Positions 15,485-23,318 of a stretch of DNA of 41,591 bases are shown here, piece by piece. Numbering within the stretch: the stretch's first letter is position 1; the number at the start of each line of letters is the position of its first letter. The translations under genes and the position numbers were made by a program. Origin of the DNA: Microbacterium sp. PM5 (GTDB lineage: Bacteria > Actinomycetota > Actinomycetes > Actinomycetales > Microbacteriaceae); contig NZ_CP022162.1 in the NCBI RefSeq assembly GCF_003293595.1, positions 3,117,093 through 3,158,683 of the forward strand. Direction: 5' to 3'. A model generated the notes under the pieces. That model was not told the origin of the DNA. It searched no databases and saw only the letters and a list, made by a program, of their open reading frames with translations.

Positions 15485-16333
15485 TCAGGCCGTGACCGTG
15501 ACGAGCGCGCTCGCCAGCGAGTCGGGACGGACGTTCTTCGCGCCGTAGAGCATGAGGCCCTTCACCGCGTCGGAGAACGAGGACTGGGGCCGGTACGCCT
15601 CGGTCTTGTTGATCTGCTCCGCGAAGGTGATCGCACGGTCGTTGCCGGCGATGATCGCGAACTCCTGGCCCGTGGTGTTCGGGGCGTTGTTCGTGATCAG
15701 GATGTCGAAGCCGGCGGCGCGGCCGACCATGCCGTTGCGGAGGCCTTCGCTGGTGCCCGACTCGTTGACCTTGATGAAGCGGGGGTCGCGGAGGAGGACG
15801 CCGTGGAGGTCGGGGGTGATCGCGACGGAGCGGCCCTGGGTGGCGACGTTGGCCTTGTCGAGCTGGACCTTCAGCGGGACGAGCACGTTGTCGTACGCCT
15901 GGGTCGGCGTCGCGATGCTGACCGTCTTGGAGCCGAGCTGGTTGGCGGCCTGGATGCTCGTGAAGAAGGAGGCGATGTACTGGTCGATCACGTCGGCCAG
16001 CGCGTAGCCCGCTTCGTCCTTGAGCTGCTCCATGATGCCGCCCTTCGCCTGGCGCTTGTCGACGTCGTCGATCTGCACCGCGAAGAACTTGGACTGGTCG
16101 ATCACGAGCGTGCGCTGCGTGTCGGCGACGGTCTCCGGGGAGATGACCGTCTGGCCGGGCACGTAGTTGCCGATCGTGGGGCGGCCGACGGAGGTGATGC
16201 GGACGGTGTCGCCCGCTTCCGCGATCTCACCCTCGTAGTCGCGGTTGCAGAACGCCGTGTAGACGAGCTGCTTCCGCAGGGCGACCAGGAGCAGGGCGCT
16301 CCAGATCTCCGGCTTGAACTTGTTGAAAGCCAC
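15485..16333 (-). CDS. Major capsid protein
   Basis: 282 residues, GTG start with AAAGGAG seven bases before. The N-terminal helix (FNKFKPEIWSALLLVALRKQLVYT) and the E-loop-like strand region (GDTVRITSVGRPTIGNYVPG, TLVIDQSKFFAVQIDDVDKRQ) followed by VAITPDLHGVLLRDPRFIKV match the HK97-fold coat proteins of the P22-like/actinophage type. It lies after the scaffold, as expected. There is no maturation protease gene, so the coat is probably assembled on the separate scaffold and not cut. Confidence 0.9.
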   Translation of the reverse strand: MAFNKFKPEIWSALLLVALRKQLVYTAFCNRDYEGEIAEAGDTVRITSVGRPTIGNYVPGQTVISPETVADTQRTLVIDQSKFFAVQIDDVDKRQAKGGIMEQLKDEAGYALADVIDQYIASFFTSIQAANQLGSKTVSIATPTQAYDNVLVPLKVQLDKANVATQGRSVAITPDLHGVLLRDPRFIKVNESGTSEGLRNGMVGRAAGFDILITNNAPNTTGQEFAIIAGNDRAITFAEQINKTEAYRPQSSFSDAVKGLMLYGAKNVRPDSLASALVTVTA

Positions 16334-16351
16334 GGGGCTCTCCTTTCAGGG

Positions 16352-17065
16352 TTAGGTGAGCAGGCTCTTCAGGAGTCCCTTTTCGTAGGCCTCCGCGATC
16401 TGCTCGGGGGTCATCTGCGCAAGCTGCGCGTCGGTGATCTGTCCCTGCTCGCCGGGCCCGCCGGGAGTTTCGACAGTGCTCGCGCCGACCGCCCGGGTCG
16501 CCTTGAGGGTCTGGTCTGCCGTGACGGCCGCGTCGATCGCGGCCTTGATCGCGGCACCATCGGACGGGTCGATCCCGGCGATGGAAGTGAGGAACGATGC
16601 CCGGTCGAGGAGCTTCGCGGGGTCTGCGCCGGCCGCCGAAGCGCCCTTGAACACCGCGAGCTCGCGCGCCGAGTTGAGGGCATCCTGCTGCGCCTTCGTG
16701 AGGTTCGCGGCCAGCGCGGCAGGGTCGGTCGCGGCATCCGGCTTGAGGCCGAGCGCCACGGCGATCTTGTCGCCGAACTCCTGCTGCGCCTTCGTCGCGG
16801 CGTCCTTCGCGGCCGTACGGTAGTCGCCGGCCTCCTTGCGGGCGTCGCGGATGATCTTCTGCGCCCAGTCGGGGAGGTCCTCGACCTTCTCGGCCGGGTT
16901 CGACGCGGGGGCCGCGGGCGCCGCCGGCTCAGAGGGCGCGGCAGGAGCGGCCGGAGCGGCGGGCTCCTGGCCAGGCGTCGGAGCGGGTGCGGGTGCGGGC
17001 GTGCCGCCGGATGCGCCGGCGTCGTTCAGCATCAGGAACGGGGGCAGCGTGGGTCGGATGAACAT
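16352..17065 (-). CDS. Capsid scaffolding protein
   Basis: 237 residues with an Ala/Pro-rich N-terminus (residues 18-60, PAPAPAPTPGQEPAAPAAP), a charged helical centre (WAQKIIRDARKEAGDYRTAAKDAATKAQQEFG) and a helical tail ending in LAQMTPEQIAEAYEKGLLKSLL. Low-complexity then coiled-coil make-up, with the place just before the coat gene, is the standard sign of scaffold. ATG 17065 follows GAAGGAGACC. Scaffold guides coat assembly and leaves the head before DNA enters. Confidence 0.85.
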   Translation of the reverse strand: MFIRPTLPPFLMLNDAGASGGTPAPAPAPTPGQEPAAPAAPAAPSEPAAPAAPASNPAEKVEDLPDWAQKIIRDARKEAGDYRTAAKDAATKAQQEFGDKIAVALGLKPDAATDPAALAANLTKAQQDALNSARELAVFKGASAAGADPAKLLDRASFLTSIAGIDPSDGAAIKAAIDAAVTADQTLKATRAVGASTVETPGGPGEQGQITDAQLAQMTPEQIAEAYEKGLLKSLLT

Positions 17066-17120
17066 GGGTGGGTCTCCTTCTGAGCGCCAGGCTCGTCAGT
17101 GGTGGGGATGGCTCCGCGGG

Positions 17121-17369
17121 TCAGGCGGAGAAGATCGCCTTGCCGGCCCACATGAGGGCCTCTTCGAGATGGGTGAGCGCGAGGGACTTCTCGCGAGAGT
17201 CGGCGATGTTGCCGTCGATGAAGTGGCCGATGTTCGCGAGCGCGCCGCGCAGGTGCGCCTGCGTCGCGAGTTCCTCGTCGGAGGGCTTGCCGTTCTGCGC
17301 GATCTGGAAGCGTGCCTCGATCGCGTTCGTCGCGGCCGCGCCTTCGCGCGGAGTGGTACGAAGTGCCAT
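17121..17369 (-). CDS. acb2: Probable Acb2/Tad1-hairpin family protein (cyclic-nucleotide sponge, anti-CBASS)
   Basis: 82 residues from ATG 17369 (AAGGAG before it). The second half, IADSREKSLALTHLEEALMW followed by AGKAI, is very close to the signature of Acb2 (T4 Vs.4-like) proteins, where a helical hairpin with 'R..SLALTkLEEA.mWa' builds a hexamer that holds cyclic di- and trinucleotides. Length (80-95 in the family) and the N-terminal helix (EGAAATNAIEARFQIAQNG) also fit. Known members soak up the signal made by CBASS defence. It is encoded in the head operon between scaffold and MuF genes, as Acb2 genes often are. Binding itself is inferred, not seen. Confidence 0.7.
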   Translation of the reverse strand: MALRTTPREGAAATNAIEARFQIAQNGKPSDEELATQAHLRGALANIGHFIDGNIADSREKSLALTHLEEALMWAGKAIFSA

Positions 17370-17398
17370 GTCGTGCTCCTTCTTGGGGATGGCCCGGC

Positions 17399-18580
17399 TC
17401 ACCGGATGGGAGTCGGGAGCTTGATGCGCGCGTCGGCGAGGTCGAGCTGCTCACGACGCGACTGCCGGGCGAAGCCGGTCTCCTTGACGAACTCGCGAAC
17501 CGTCGCCTGCCGACGACGGACCTGTGCGTGGGCATCGGCCGCGGCCTCCGGGGATGCCGCATACTCGAGCTGCCGCTTCGCCTTCCGCACGTCCAGTTCG
17601 AGACGCCGCTGCTTCTGGGACAGGTCGTAGAGCCGCTGATCCTCCGCCGTCCACTCGCGCGGAGGCGGGAGGACCGTCACGCCCGGGAACACCGCCGTGA
17701 GGGGGTGCTTGCAGTTCGGGTGGAACAGGCCCGCCGCGACCGCCTCGGCGATCGTCCCGTCGACGTGGATCGTCGGGTTCGGGATCTCGCGAGCCGTGAG
17801 CACACGCCCCTGCCAGGGGAAGCACTTCGGGCACGGGTGGCCGCTGTCAGGGACGGTGAAGTACTCGACCCCGAGCGCCTGCATGCGGGCCAGGTGGGAG
17901 TCGTTGAAGGCGCGTTGAGCTGCGGTGCGGACCGCCATCTCCACGTACGCCGACAGGGACCAGTTCCGGCCCGACTTGTCCGTGAACCCAGTGATGCCCT
18001 GCGACACGAACACCCGCCACGCCATCGCCTGCGCCTGCGCGGGAGTGATGTCGTTGTCGATGACCTGGTAGATCGCACCGTGCGGGGCGATCGCCTTGTA
18101 CACGTCATCGGGGAGACGAGTGATGCGGGTGCGGACGTCGGCGAGCTCCGACACGATGTCGTCACGGATCGCCTGCGCGGCCCGCTCACCGTGCGGCAGT
18201 GACAGGTCGAACGGCTCATCACCGAACCGCATCCACCGGTCACCACCAGCAGACCCGCCACCGCCCGCACCGCTCGTCGACGGCAGTCGGACGGCGACCT
18301 GGCTGCCGACGTCAGCGATCGCCGCAGCGGCACCGTCACGGGCGGCGGAGTCCAGCATCCGCACCGCGATACCGGCCGTGCGGGAGTCGAGACGGTTCAG
18401 GATGCGCCGCACCAGCGTGCGGGCCTTCACGATCAGCAGTTGCCGACCCTCAAGATCGGGGGTCGTGCGGCGGATGATCGCGGTCAGCCCTGCGAGGAGG
18501 TCCTGCTCAGCGAGGATGTACGCGGCGACCAGCGCGGCGACGAGCCGCTCAGTGCTGCTGCTGTCCTGGCTGCTCGTCAC
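17399..18580 (-). CDS. MuF-like head morphogenesis (phage minor capsid 2-like) protein
   Basis: 393 residues, GTG start with GAGGAG before it, overlapping the portal stop by 32 bases. The C-terminal third has the conserved metal-site pattern DSGHPCPKCFPWQGRV and GLFHPNCKHPLTAVFPG found in phage minor capsid 2 and Mu gpF-type proteins. A helical N-terminal half precedes it, and a charged coiled coil with RRLELDVRKAKRQLEY follows it. Such proteins ride in the head, next to the portal. Some relatives carry C-terminal toxins; this one does not. Confidence 0.82.
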   Translation of the reverse strand: MTSSQDSSSTERLVAALVAAYILAEQDLLAGLTAIIRRTTPDLEGRQLLIVKARTLVRRILNRLDSRTAGIAVRMLDSAARDGAAAAIADVGSQVAVRLPSTSGAGGGGSAGGDRWMRFGDEPFDLSLPHGERAAQAIRDDIVSELADVRTRITRLPDDVYKAIAPHGAIYQVIDNDITPAQAQAMAWRVFVSQGITGFTDKSGRNWSLSAYVEMAVRTAAQRAFNDSHLARMQALGVEYFTVPDSGHPCPKCFPWQGRVLTAREIPNPTIHVDGTIAEAVAAGLFHPNCKHPLTAVFPGVTVLPPPREWTAEDQRLYDLSQKQRRLELDVRKAKRQLEYAASPEAAADAHAQVRRRQATVREFVKETGFARQSRREQLDLADARIKLPTPIR

Positions 18581-20162
18581 CGTCGGGCTCCTCGTACGGG
18601 CTCATCTGCGGGTCGGCCGCCGTGTGGCCGAACTCCTCACGGATGCGCTCCACCTCGTCGCTGATCTGCTTCTCGTCCCAGTCGGGGTGCAGCATCGCGA
18701 CGCGCTCCTCGACGGATGCCGACTCCGAGGCGTACAGGGCCTGCACGGTCTGCGCGAGACGCAGCTGCGACTCCTGCACGCCGTCGGAGAACTCGACCGT
18801 CAGATCCGTCACGACGTTCGGCCGACCGAAGAACACCCGGTCCACTTCGAGGAGCTTCGTGATGTGCTCCAGCAGCGCCGGCTGCCAGTTGCGGATCTTC
18901 CGCGCGCGGGTCATCAGCGAACGGCGTTCACGTGCTTCGATCTCCGTCGCCGTCCGGTCCCCGCCCTCAGCGTCGTCCGCGCCGAACGTGGACTGCGAGT
19001 AGCCGGCCATCTGCAGGATCTGCTCGATCAGCTCATCCGCGGTCGCCTTGTACCCCGCCGGATCGAAGTCCGGCTGCAGCACCTGGACACGGTCAGCCAT
19101 CGACATGGGCTTCTCGCCCGACGAGCCCGACATGCCGGTCTCGACATACGTCTCCTGGTCGACGTTCAAGACAGCCGCCTGACCAGGGCCCATGTTCTTC
19201 GCCAGCTCCTTCGAGTACAGGACGCGGGCGCGGGCTGCGCGGCGGGCGCGCATCCAGTCCGACATCGTCTCGGAGAGCTGGTCCATGAGGTGCTCGACAC
19301 CGTCAAGGTCGGAGCGGCCGAGGTTCTTCCCGAGCGGGTCGTGCCGCCACATGCGGTTCGGGATCTGGTTCGGGATGTACTGCACCGCCAGGCCTGGGGA
19401 CCGAGTGTCGATCGTGCCTTCGAGGTCGAGGTCCTCGTGGATCGCGAGAGGCTTCGTTTCCGGGCGAGCGGTGAGACTGATGCGGCTGCCCAAGGTTCCC
19501 TCGTCGCCTTCGTACAGGCCGTGGAGGATCACACCGACGCCGAGCGGGCCCAGCTCGTGGCGTTCGAGGTGCCGGTAGACACGCTTCCCGTTGCGGGCGA
19601 CGACCGCCCAGAACGTGACGGCCGTCAGCTTCCCGAACTTGAACTCGGGAATCGCCTCATCGGCGTCCTTCACCGTCGTGAACGGGCCGTCCGGGTTCAC
19701 TGTGTCGTCCCACGTGACCCGCAGGTAGGAGCCGCCGAGCGCAGCGCCCATCTCCGCGGCCTCGGCCATGCGGGTGTGGAACGCGTCGTCGAGCAGCTCC
19801 TCGAGCCGCTCCTGCGTGGTCGTGTCGCTCACGGCCGCAGTGATCGGGTCGGAGAACAGCAGATCCGAGGACGCCTGGCAGATGTTCGCCGCGATCGGGA
19901 CGGGGAGCTTCGTGTTCGGCTGCCCCGCCGTCGACGGTGTGCCGATGAACCAGCGGATCGGGCCGAGGGAGTGGACCTTCACGCCGCCCTGGTCGGATGC
20001 GAAGAACCCGAGGCCGTCGTTCAGCTTCCCGCCGCCGTACGCGGCCTGCAGCATGGACAGGTCGTTCGACCACCAGGCGCCCCACCGTTGCATCGACGGG
20101 AGCAGGTTGGCGACGTTCTTCGGGGGCCACGGGTTGACGGAGTCGGAGACGGGCAGCGCCAC
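18549..20162 (-). CDS. Portal protein
   Basis: 537 residues from GTG 20162 with AAGGAGG before it. The protein has the actinophage SPP1 gp6-like portal pattern: an N-terminal wing (NVANLLPSMQRWGAWW, ASSDLLFSDPITAAVSD), the middle stem region, and helical C-terminal crown (ATEIEARERRSLMTRARKIRNWQ, LLEHITKLLEVDRVFFG). Place between terminase and MuF confirms. Twelve copies form the vertex ring through which DNA is packed. Its C-terminal tail is Gln/Pro-rich (DEQPGQQQH). Confidence 0.92.
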   Translation of the reverse strand: MALPVSDSVNPWPPKNVANLLPSMQRWGAWWSNDLSMLQAAYGGGKLNDGLGFFASDQGGVKVHSLGPIRWFIGTPSTAGQPNTKLPVPIAANICQASSDLLFSDPITAAVSDTTTQERLEELLDDAFHTRMAEAAEMGAALGGSYLRVTWDDTVNPDGPFTTVKDADEAIPEFKFGKLTAVTFWAVVARNGKRVYRHLERHELGPLGVGVILHGLYEGDEGTLGSRISLTARPETKPLAIHEDLDLEGTIDTRSPGLAVQYIPNQIPNRMWRHDPLGKNLGRSDLDGVEHLMDQLSETMSDWMRARRAARARVLYSKELAKNMGPGQAAVLNVDQETYVETGMSGSSGEKPMSMADRVQVLQPDFDPAGYKATADELIEQILQMAGYSQSTFGADDAEGGDRTATEIEARERRSLMTRARKIRNWQPALLEHITKLLEVDRVFFGRPNVVTDLTVEFSDGVQESQLRLAQTVQALYASESASVEERVAMLHPDWDEKQISDEVERIREEFGHTAADPQMSPYEEPDGDEQPGQQQH

Positions 20163-20189
20163 GGTGGCCTCCTTCTCGGGTGGGTGTGT

Positions 20190-20278
20190 TCGGGAGGGGC
20201 GCAGTGCCGCCTAGCCGCTTGGAGGTCGGCGTCATGAGCGGTCTTCACGAGGATCGGGCGTGTTGACGCCCCTCCCGA
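20190..20278 (-). repeat. 89-nt element closed by a 12-bp inverted repeat, between terminase and portal
   Basis: TCGGGAGGGGCG (20190-20201) and CGCCCCTCCCGA (20267-20278) pair perfectly over 12 bases. Within the 65-base loop shorter stems are possible (CCGCT with AGCGG, GCCG with CGGC), so on the - strand it could fold as a branched RNA. It fills most of the only real gap between the terminase and portal genes. It is not a tRNA: no 7-bp acceptor with CCA or T-loop is visible. Confidence 0.5.
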
Positions 20279-20281
20279 GGA

Positions 20282-21574
20282 TCAGAAGGTGAGCGGGCGG
20301 GGGCCGACCTCGTCACGCCACTCGCCCTCCGTGGAGGCGATGACGTAGCGGAACGCGTCGAGGGAGTCGTCACCGATTTTGATCGGCTCGTCGAGGCCCT
20401 TCTCCGTCGCCTTCGGGTCGTACCGGTACTCCGGCATCTCCTTGATGACGCCCCAGCACCGGTCGGTGACCTTCAACAGGCCGCGGCCGAGGAGTGACGT
20501 GATCAGGCCGATGCCGTACGCGACGGAGTTGTCGGCGGGGATCGTGTCGATGCCTTGCGACTCCCGCAGCTCCTGCCGGTACGCGAGCGCGGCAGGGTCG
20601 GCGGCGAGCACTTCGGGGCGGAGGTGGCCTTCGGGGAGATGGTTCTCCTTGAGCCAGTCGGCGATCGCTTTCGCCTGCTGCGACGGCGATTGCCGTTGCG
20701 TCTGCGTTTCCGCTTCGATCCGCAGCTCGTCGATGAGGTACAGCTTGCGGTCGTAGCCGAGGCCGAGGATGACGACAGAGGTGGCGTGCTGCGTGCCGAA
20801 GTCCATGCCGACGCCGAGGAGCCGGTAAATCGGCGGCAACGTCTCCCAGGGGATGACGTGGACGGCAGGGTCCCAGCCGTCGTAGATCGCGCCCTCAGCG
20901 TTCGTCCAGAGGCCCTTGATGAACCGGTCGAAGAACAGCTTCGACTTCCGGAACGACGCCTCCATGTCGCGGATGTACGACGGGCCCGGATCGCCGCCCT
21001 CGAAGTAGAGCGGGTTGTCGTGCATCGTGAAGTGGAACACGATCATGTTCTGCGCGACCGCGTCGAGGATGTACTTCACCCGAAGCCAGTGCTGCGATGA
21101 GCCCGGGTTCGTCGTCGCGAGGAGACGGGCGCCGGCGACACGCAGACGGGTCAGCAGCATCGCCCAGAACGCTTCGGGGACCAACGTCGCCTCATCGACG
21201 TACGCCAGCTCGATCGTCGAGCCGCGGATCTTCTCCTCAGAGCGCGCATCGTTCGCGCCGACGAGATGCACCACGCGACCGAGGATGATGGCCGTGTTCG
21301 ACCCGGTCGTGTGCTTCACCTGCTTCGCCAGGCGCCCGTACAGCTCCGGCTTCTGCATCTCGCCGATGACGTTGCGCTCGATCGTCTGCAACGTCTTCCC
21401 GACGATGACAATCAGGCCGCGACCCTTCGTATGGCGGATCGCGATGAAGAACGCGAACAGCGACACCATCGTCTTACCGGCCGACACCGCACCGACCCAC
21501 AGCGCGATCTTCGCCGACGCCGCACGAGCGATGCTCCACCGCTGCTTGCGGGACAGCGCAGGCGGCCGGCTCAT
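20282..21574 (-). CDS. terL: Terminase large subunit
   Basis: 430 residues, ATG 21574 overlapping the small subunit stop (ATGA). The ATPase half has Walker A GAVSAGKT (residues 28-35), Walker B IELAYVDEAT (Asp127-Glu128) and the coupling motif LLATTNP. The nuclease half has acidic residues in LGVGMDFGTQHATS and near the end in DDSLDAFRYV, as in RNase H-like terminase nucleases. It pumps DNA into the head and cuts it. Whether packaging is cos or headful cannot be told from this gene alone. Confidence 0.93.
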   Translation of the reverse strand: MSRPPALSRKQRWSIARAASAKIALWVGAVSAGKTMVSLFAFFIAIRHTKGRGLIVIVGKTLQTIERNVIGEMQKPELYGRLAKQVKHTTGSNTAIILGRVVHLVGANDARSEEKIRGSTIELAYVDEATLVPEAFWAMLLTRLRVAGARLLATTNPGSSQHWLRVKYILDAVAQNMIVFHFTMHDNPLYFEGGDPGPSYIRDMEASFRKSKLFFDRFIKGLWTNAEGAIYDGWDPAVHVIPWETLPPIYRLLGVGMDFGTQHATSVVILGLGYDRKLYLIDELRIEAETQTQRQSPSQQAKAIADWLKENHLPEGHLRPEVLAADPAALAYRQELRESQGIDTIPADNSVAYGIGLITSLLGRGLLKVTDRCWGVIKEMPEYRYDPKATEKGLDEPIKIGDDSLDAFRYVIASTEGEWRDEVGPRPLTF

Positions 21575-22089
21575 GACGGGCTCGCGAACTCGGCATCGTC
21601 GAAGCCGTCGAACTCGCCTGAGAGCTCCGCCTCGATGCGATCCAGCACCGACTCCGCCAGCGCCGTGCCCTCGGGCGTCATCTCCAACGTCCGCGTTGCG
21701 ACAGCGTGCGCATCCTTCGCGATCGTCACAGCCGTCCGAGTCACCTCGATCGGCGGAGTGTCCAGCACGTGCTCCTCGTACGTGTTGTCCTTGCCGCCGA
21801 AGCTGTACACCAGGTACGGGCCGTCGAGGTTGTCGAGCGCCTCATGCGCGACCAGGAGGACCTTCTTCGTCAGCTCAGTCCGCGACGCCGCGATGTCGAT
21901 CGTCCGCGCACGGACGGCCATCGCCGTCTCATCACGAGAGAAGTCGAGCCCCTCACGGCGAGCCCACCGGCTGATCGTCGCCGCGCCGACGCCGAGCTCG
22001 CGGGCGATCGCGTTGCACCCGTACCCCTGGTCGAACAGTTCACGCGCGCGTTCGCCCTGCTGGAATGTTTCGCGAGGTGCACGCGTCAT
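21571..22089 (-). CDS. terS: Terminase small subunit
   Basis: 172 residues from ATG 22089, which has GAGGTGAACC before it. A clear helix-turn-helix sits at the start (ARELFDQGYGCNAIARELGV, ATISRWARREG, residues 14-46), used to bind the packaging site. A helical oligomer region follows (RTELTKKVLLVAHEALDNL) and an acidic tail (EAELSGEFDGFDDAEF). It is the first gene of the late operon, and I found no convincing promoter in the 140 bases before it. Confidence 0.87.
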   Translation of the reverse strand: MTRAPRETFQQGERARELFDQGYGCNAIARELGVGAATISRWARREGLDFSRDETAMAVRARTIDIAASRTELTKKVLLVAHEALDNLDGPYLVYSFGGKDNTYEEHVLDTPPIEVTRTAVTIAKDAHAVATRTLEMTPEGTALAESVLDRIEAELSGEFDGFDDAEFASPS

Positions 22090-22237
22090 GGTGGTTCACC
22101 TCTTCGGTGGCGCCAGGCCACGGTCCGGGGGTTCGGCGTCGAGGCCGGTGAAGGGGCGGGGATGTCGGTCGAGTGCGGGAGACTGGTCCTCCCGTGCGAT
22201 GCGCTTCGGGGGAGAGTGGTGGATCGTGGAAGCTGGG

Positions 22238-22750
22238 ATGCTGGTTCTGACGGCGATTGGGGTGGTCGTCGCCGGGGCGGCGGCCGTGTTCGCGTGGGTG
22301 CAAGCGCATGCGGCGCTGGAGTCACTCAAGGACGCCCGGGAGGCTCGGGACGATGCTGCGATATCCGCAAGAGAGAGCGCGCGGCTGGCAGGTGAGGCGA
22401 ACGCGGCGTTCATCCGGCAGGCGGAGGCACAGGAGGAAGCAAACAGGATCAAGCGCGAGGAGATGACCCCTCCCGACTGGTCAACTTCGTCGGCCGGCAG
22501 CAACAGAACGCGGGTAGTGAACTCGTCCGGCGTTACCCTCGAAGCCCTGAGCTTCGATGCGTCGCCGGACAAGGCAGCAGATCTGGTGAGGGTGGAAACA
22601 AGCCACGAAGATGGGGTCTACGAGTACGGCGACTCGTTCCAGGTCTTGATTCTCGGCCTGAACGGTCGCGGTGTGGAGAAGGTAACAGTGAAGTATCGCC
22701 GTCAAGACGATCCGAAGGACTCGTATCGGACCTTCCACCTGGGGCTATGA
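22238..22750 (+). CDS. Membrane protein with coiled coil, moron-like, opposite strand
   Basis: 170 residues. ATG 22238 has GGAAG five bases before it; GTG 22226 is an alternative. A membrane helix starts at once (LVLTAIGVVVAGAAAVFAWV), followed by a long charged coiled coil (SLKDAREARDDAAISARESA to EEANRIKREEM), then a beta-rich domain of about 90 residues (TRVVNSSGVTLEALSFDAS, VEKVTVKYRRQDD). It would sit in the membrane with its coil and domain on one side. It runs against both flanking operons and has its own terminator, the layout of a moron, a gene often active in the lysogen. The family is not recognised. Confidence 0.75.
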   Translation: MLVLTAIGVVVAGAAAVFAWVQAHAALESLKDAREARDDAAISARESARLAGEANAAFIRQAEAQEEANRIKREEMTPPDWSTSSAGSNRTRVVNSSGVTLEALSFDASPDKAADLVRVETSHEDGVYEYGDSFQVLILGLNGRGVEKVTVKYRRQDDPKDSYRTFHLGL

Positions 22751-22753
22751 GCG

Positions 22754-22784
22754 AAGCCCCGACCTGCTGAGAGGGTCGGGGCTT
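22754..22784. terminator. Strong bidirectional hairpin terminator
   Basis: AAGCCCCGACC (22754-22764) pairs with GGTCGGGGCTT (22774-22784) over 11 bases with a 9-base loop and is followed by TTC. It stands three bases past the stop of the + strand membrane gene and 93 bases past the last early gene on the - strand, so it can end both. Confidence 0.85.
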
Positions 22785-22876
22785 TCGTCTGGGCGGAGTG
22801 CTCCACCATCTAGGTTCTATCGTGACATGATTGACGCTTTTGACGATTTCTGATCGTGCCGTGTGGGGGTGTGTCG

Positions 22877-23071
22877 TCAGTCGCGGGGGCGGCCTCGGAT
22901 GACGGTCTTCTCGACGCGGATGATCGCTTTCGAGAGGACTTCGAGGATGCCGTCCGTATTGCGTCGGGTGGCGAGGCGGTCGCGTTCGATCCACCGGTAG
23001 ATCTGACGCTTGTCGCGGCCGACGAGGAGGGCGGCTTCCTTCACGGTGATCCACTCGCGCATCTCAGCCAT
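22877..23071 (-). CDS. Small helix-turn-helix DNA-binding protein (excisionase-like fold)
   Basis: 64 residues from ATG 23071 (GGGAG upstream). The sequence REWITVKEAALLVGRDKRQI then YRWIERDRLATRRNTDG is a winged helix-turn-helix of the MerR/excisionase type, followed by a basic tail (RGRPRD). It is the last gene of the early operon. It could act as a recombination directionality factor for the integrase, though most serine-integrase factors do not have this fold, or as a regulator of the late genes that start beyond it. The fold is sure; the role is open. Confidence 0.75.
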   Translation of the reverse strand: MAEMREWITVKEAALLVGRDKRQIYRWIERDRLATRRNTDGILEVLSKAIIRVEKTVIRGRPRD

Positions 23072-23318
23072 GCTCAGACTCCCGTCCGGCCGAGCTGTGA
23101 GCACACGACGGCGGGCACGGCTCGCCCAGCGGATGAGTGTGCACGCGCACCCTTACTCCCTGATCAGCCGAACCTGGCTCTTCGGTGAACCCGATCTCGG
23201 TGAGAATGCGCCGCATCAGCCCGACCTCGACGCGCACCATTTCCATGCCGGCGTACTCCTCGATCGGCAGCTCGGCTACGCGGCCCAACAGACTCGATCG
23301 CATCCTCAGCGTCTTCAT
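23064..23318 (-). CDS. Small early protein, unknown
   Basis: 84 residues, ATG 23318 overlapping the previous stop by four bases (ATGA) and AAGGA eight bases before. A folded first part (KTLRMRSSLLGRVAELPIEE, VRVEVGLMRRILTEIG) is followed by a His/Cys-containing tail (VHTHPLGEPCPPSCAHSS). It overlaps the helix-turn-helix gene by eight bases. No family is recognised. Confidence 0.55.
   Translation of the reverse strand: MKTLRMRSSLLGRVAELPIEEYAGMEMVRVEVGLMRRILTEIGFTEEPGSADQGVRVRVHTHPLGEPCPPSCAHSSAGRESEHG

Noticed and set aside
18096..20237. A 713-residue open frame on the + strand over the portal gene
   Set aside because: Again a composition shadow of the well-supported portal and MuF genes, with no ribosome site or family signal.
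20021..20248. Small frame in the terminase-portal gap (starting VKTAHDADLQ)
   Set aside because: It lies across the inverted repeat and runs into the portal gene; no ribosome site, and the sequence becomes Pro/Arg-rich junk at once.
20190..20278. tRNA or tmRNA in the terminase-portal gap
   Set aside because: The outer stem is 12 bases and no T-loop (TTCRA), anticodon arm or CCA end is seen.
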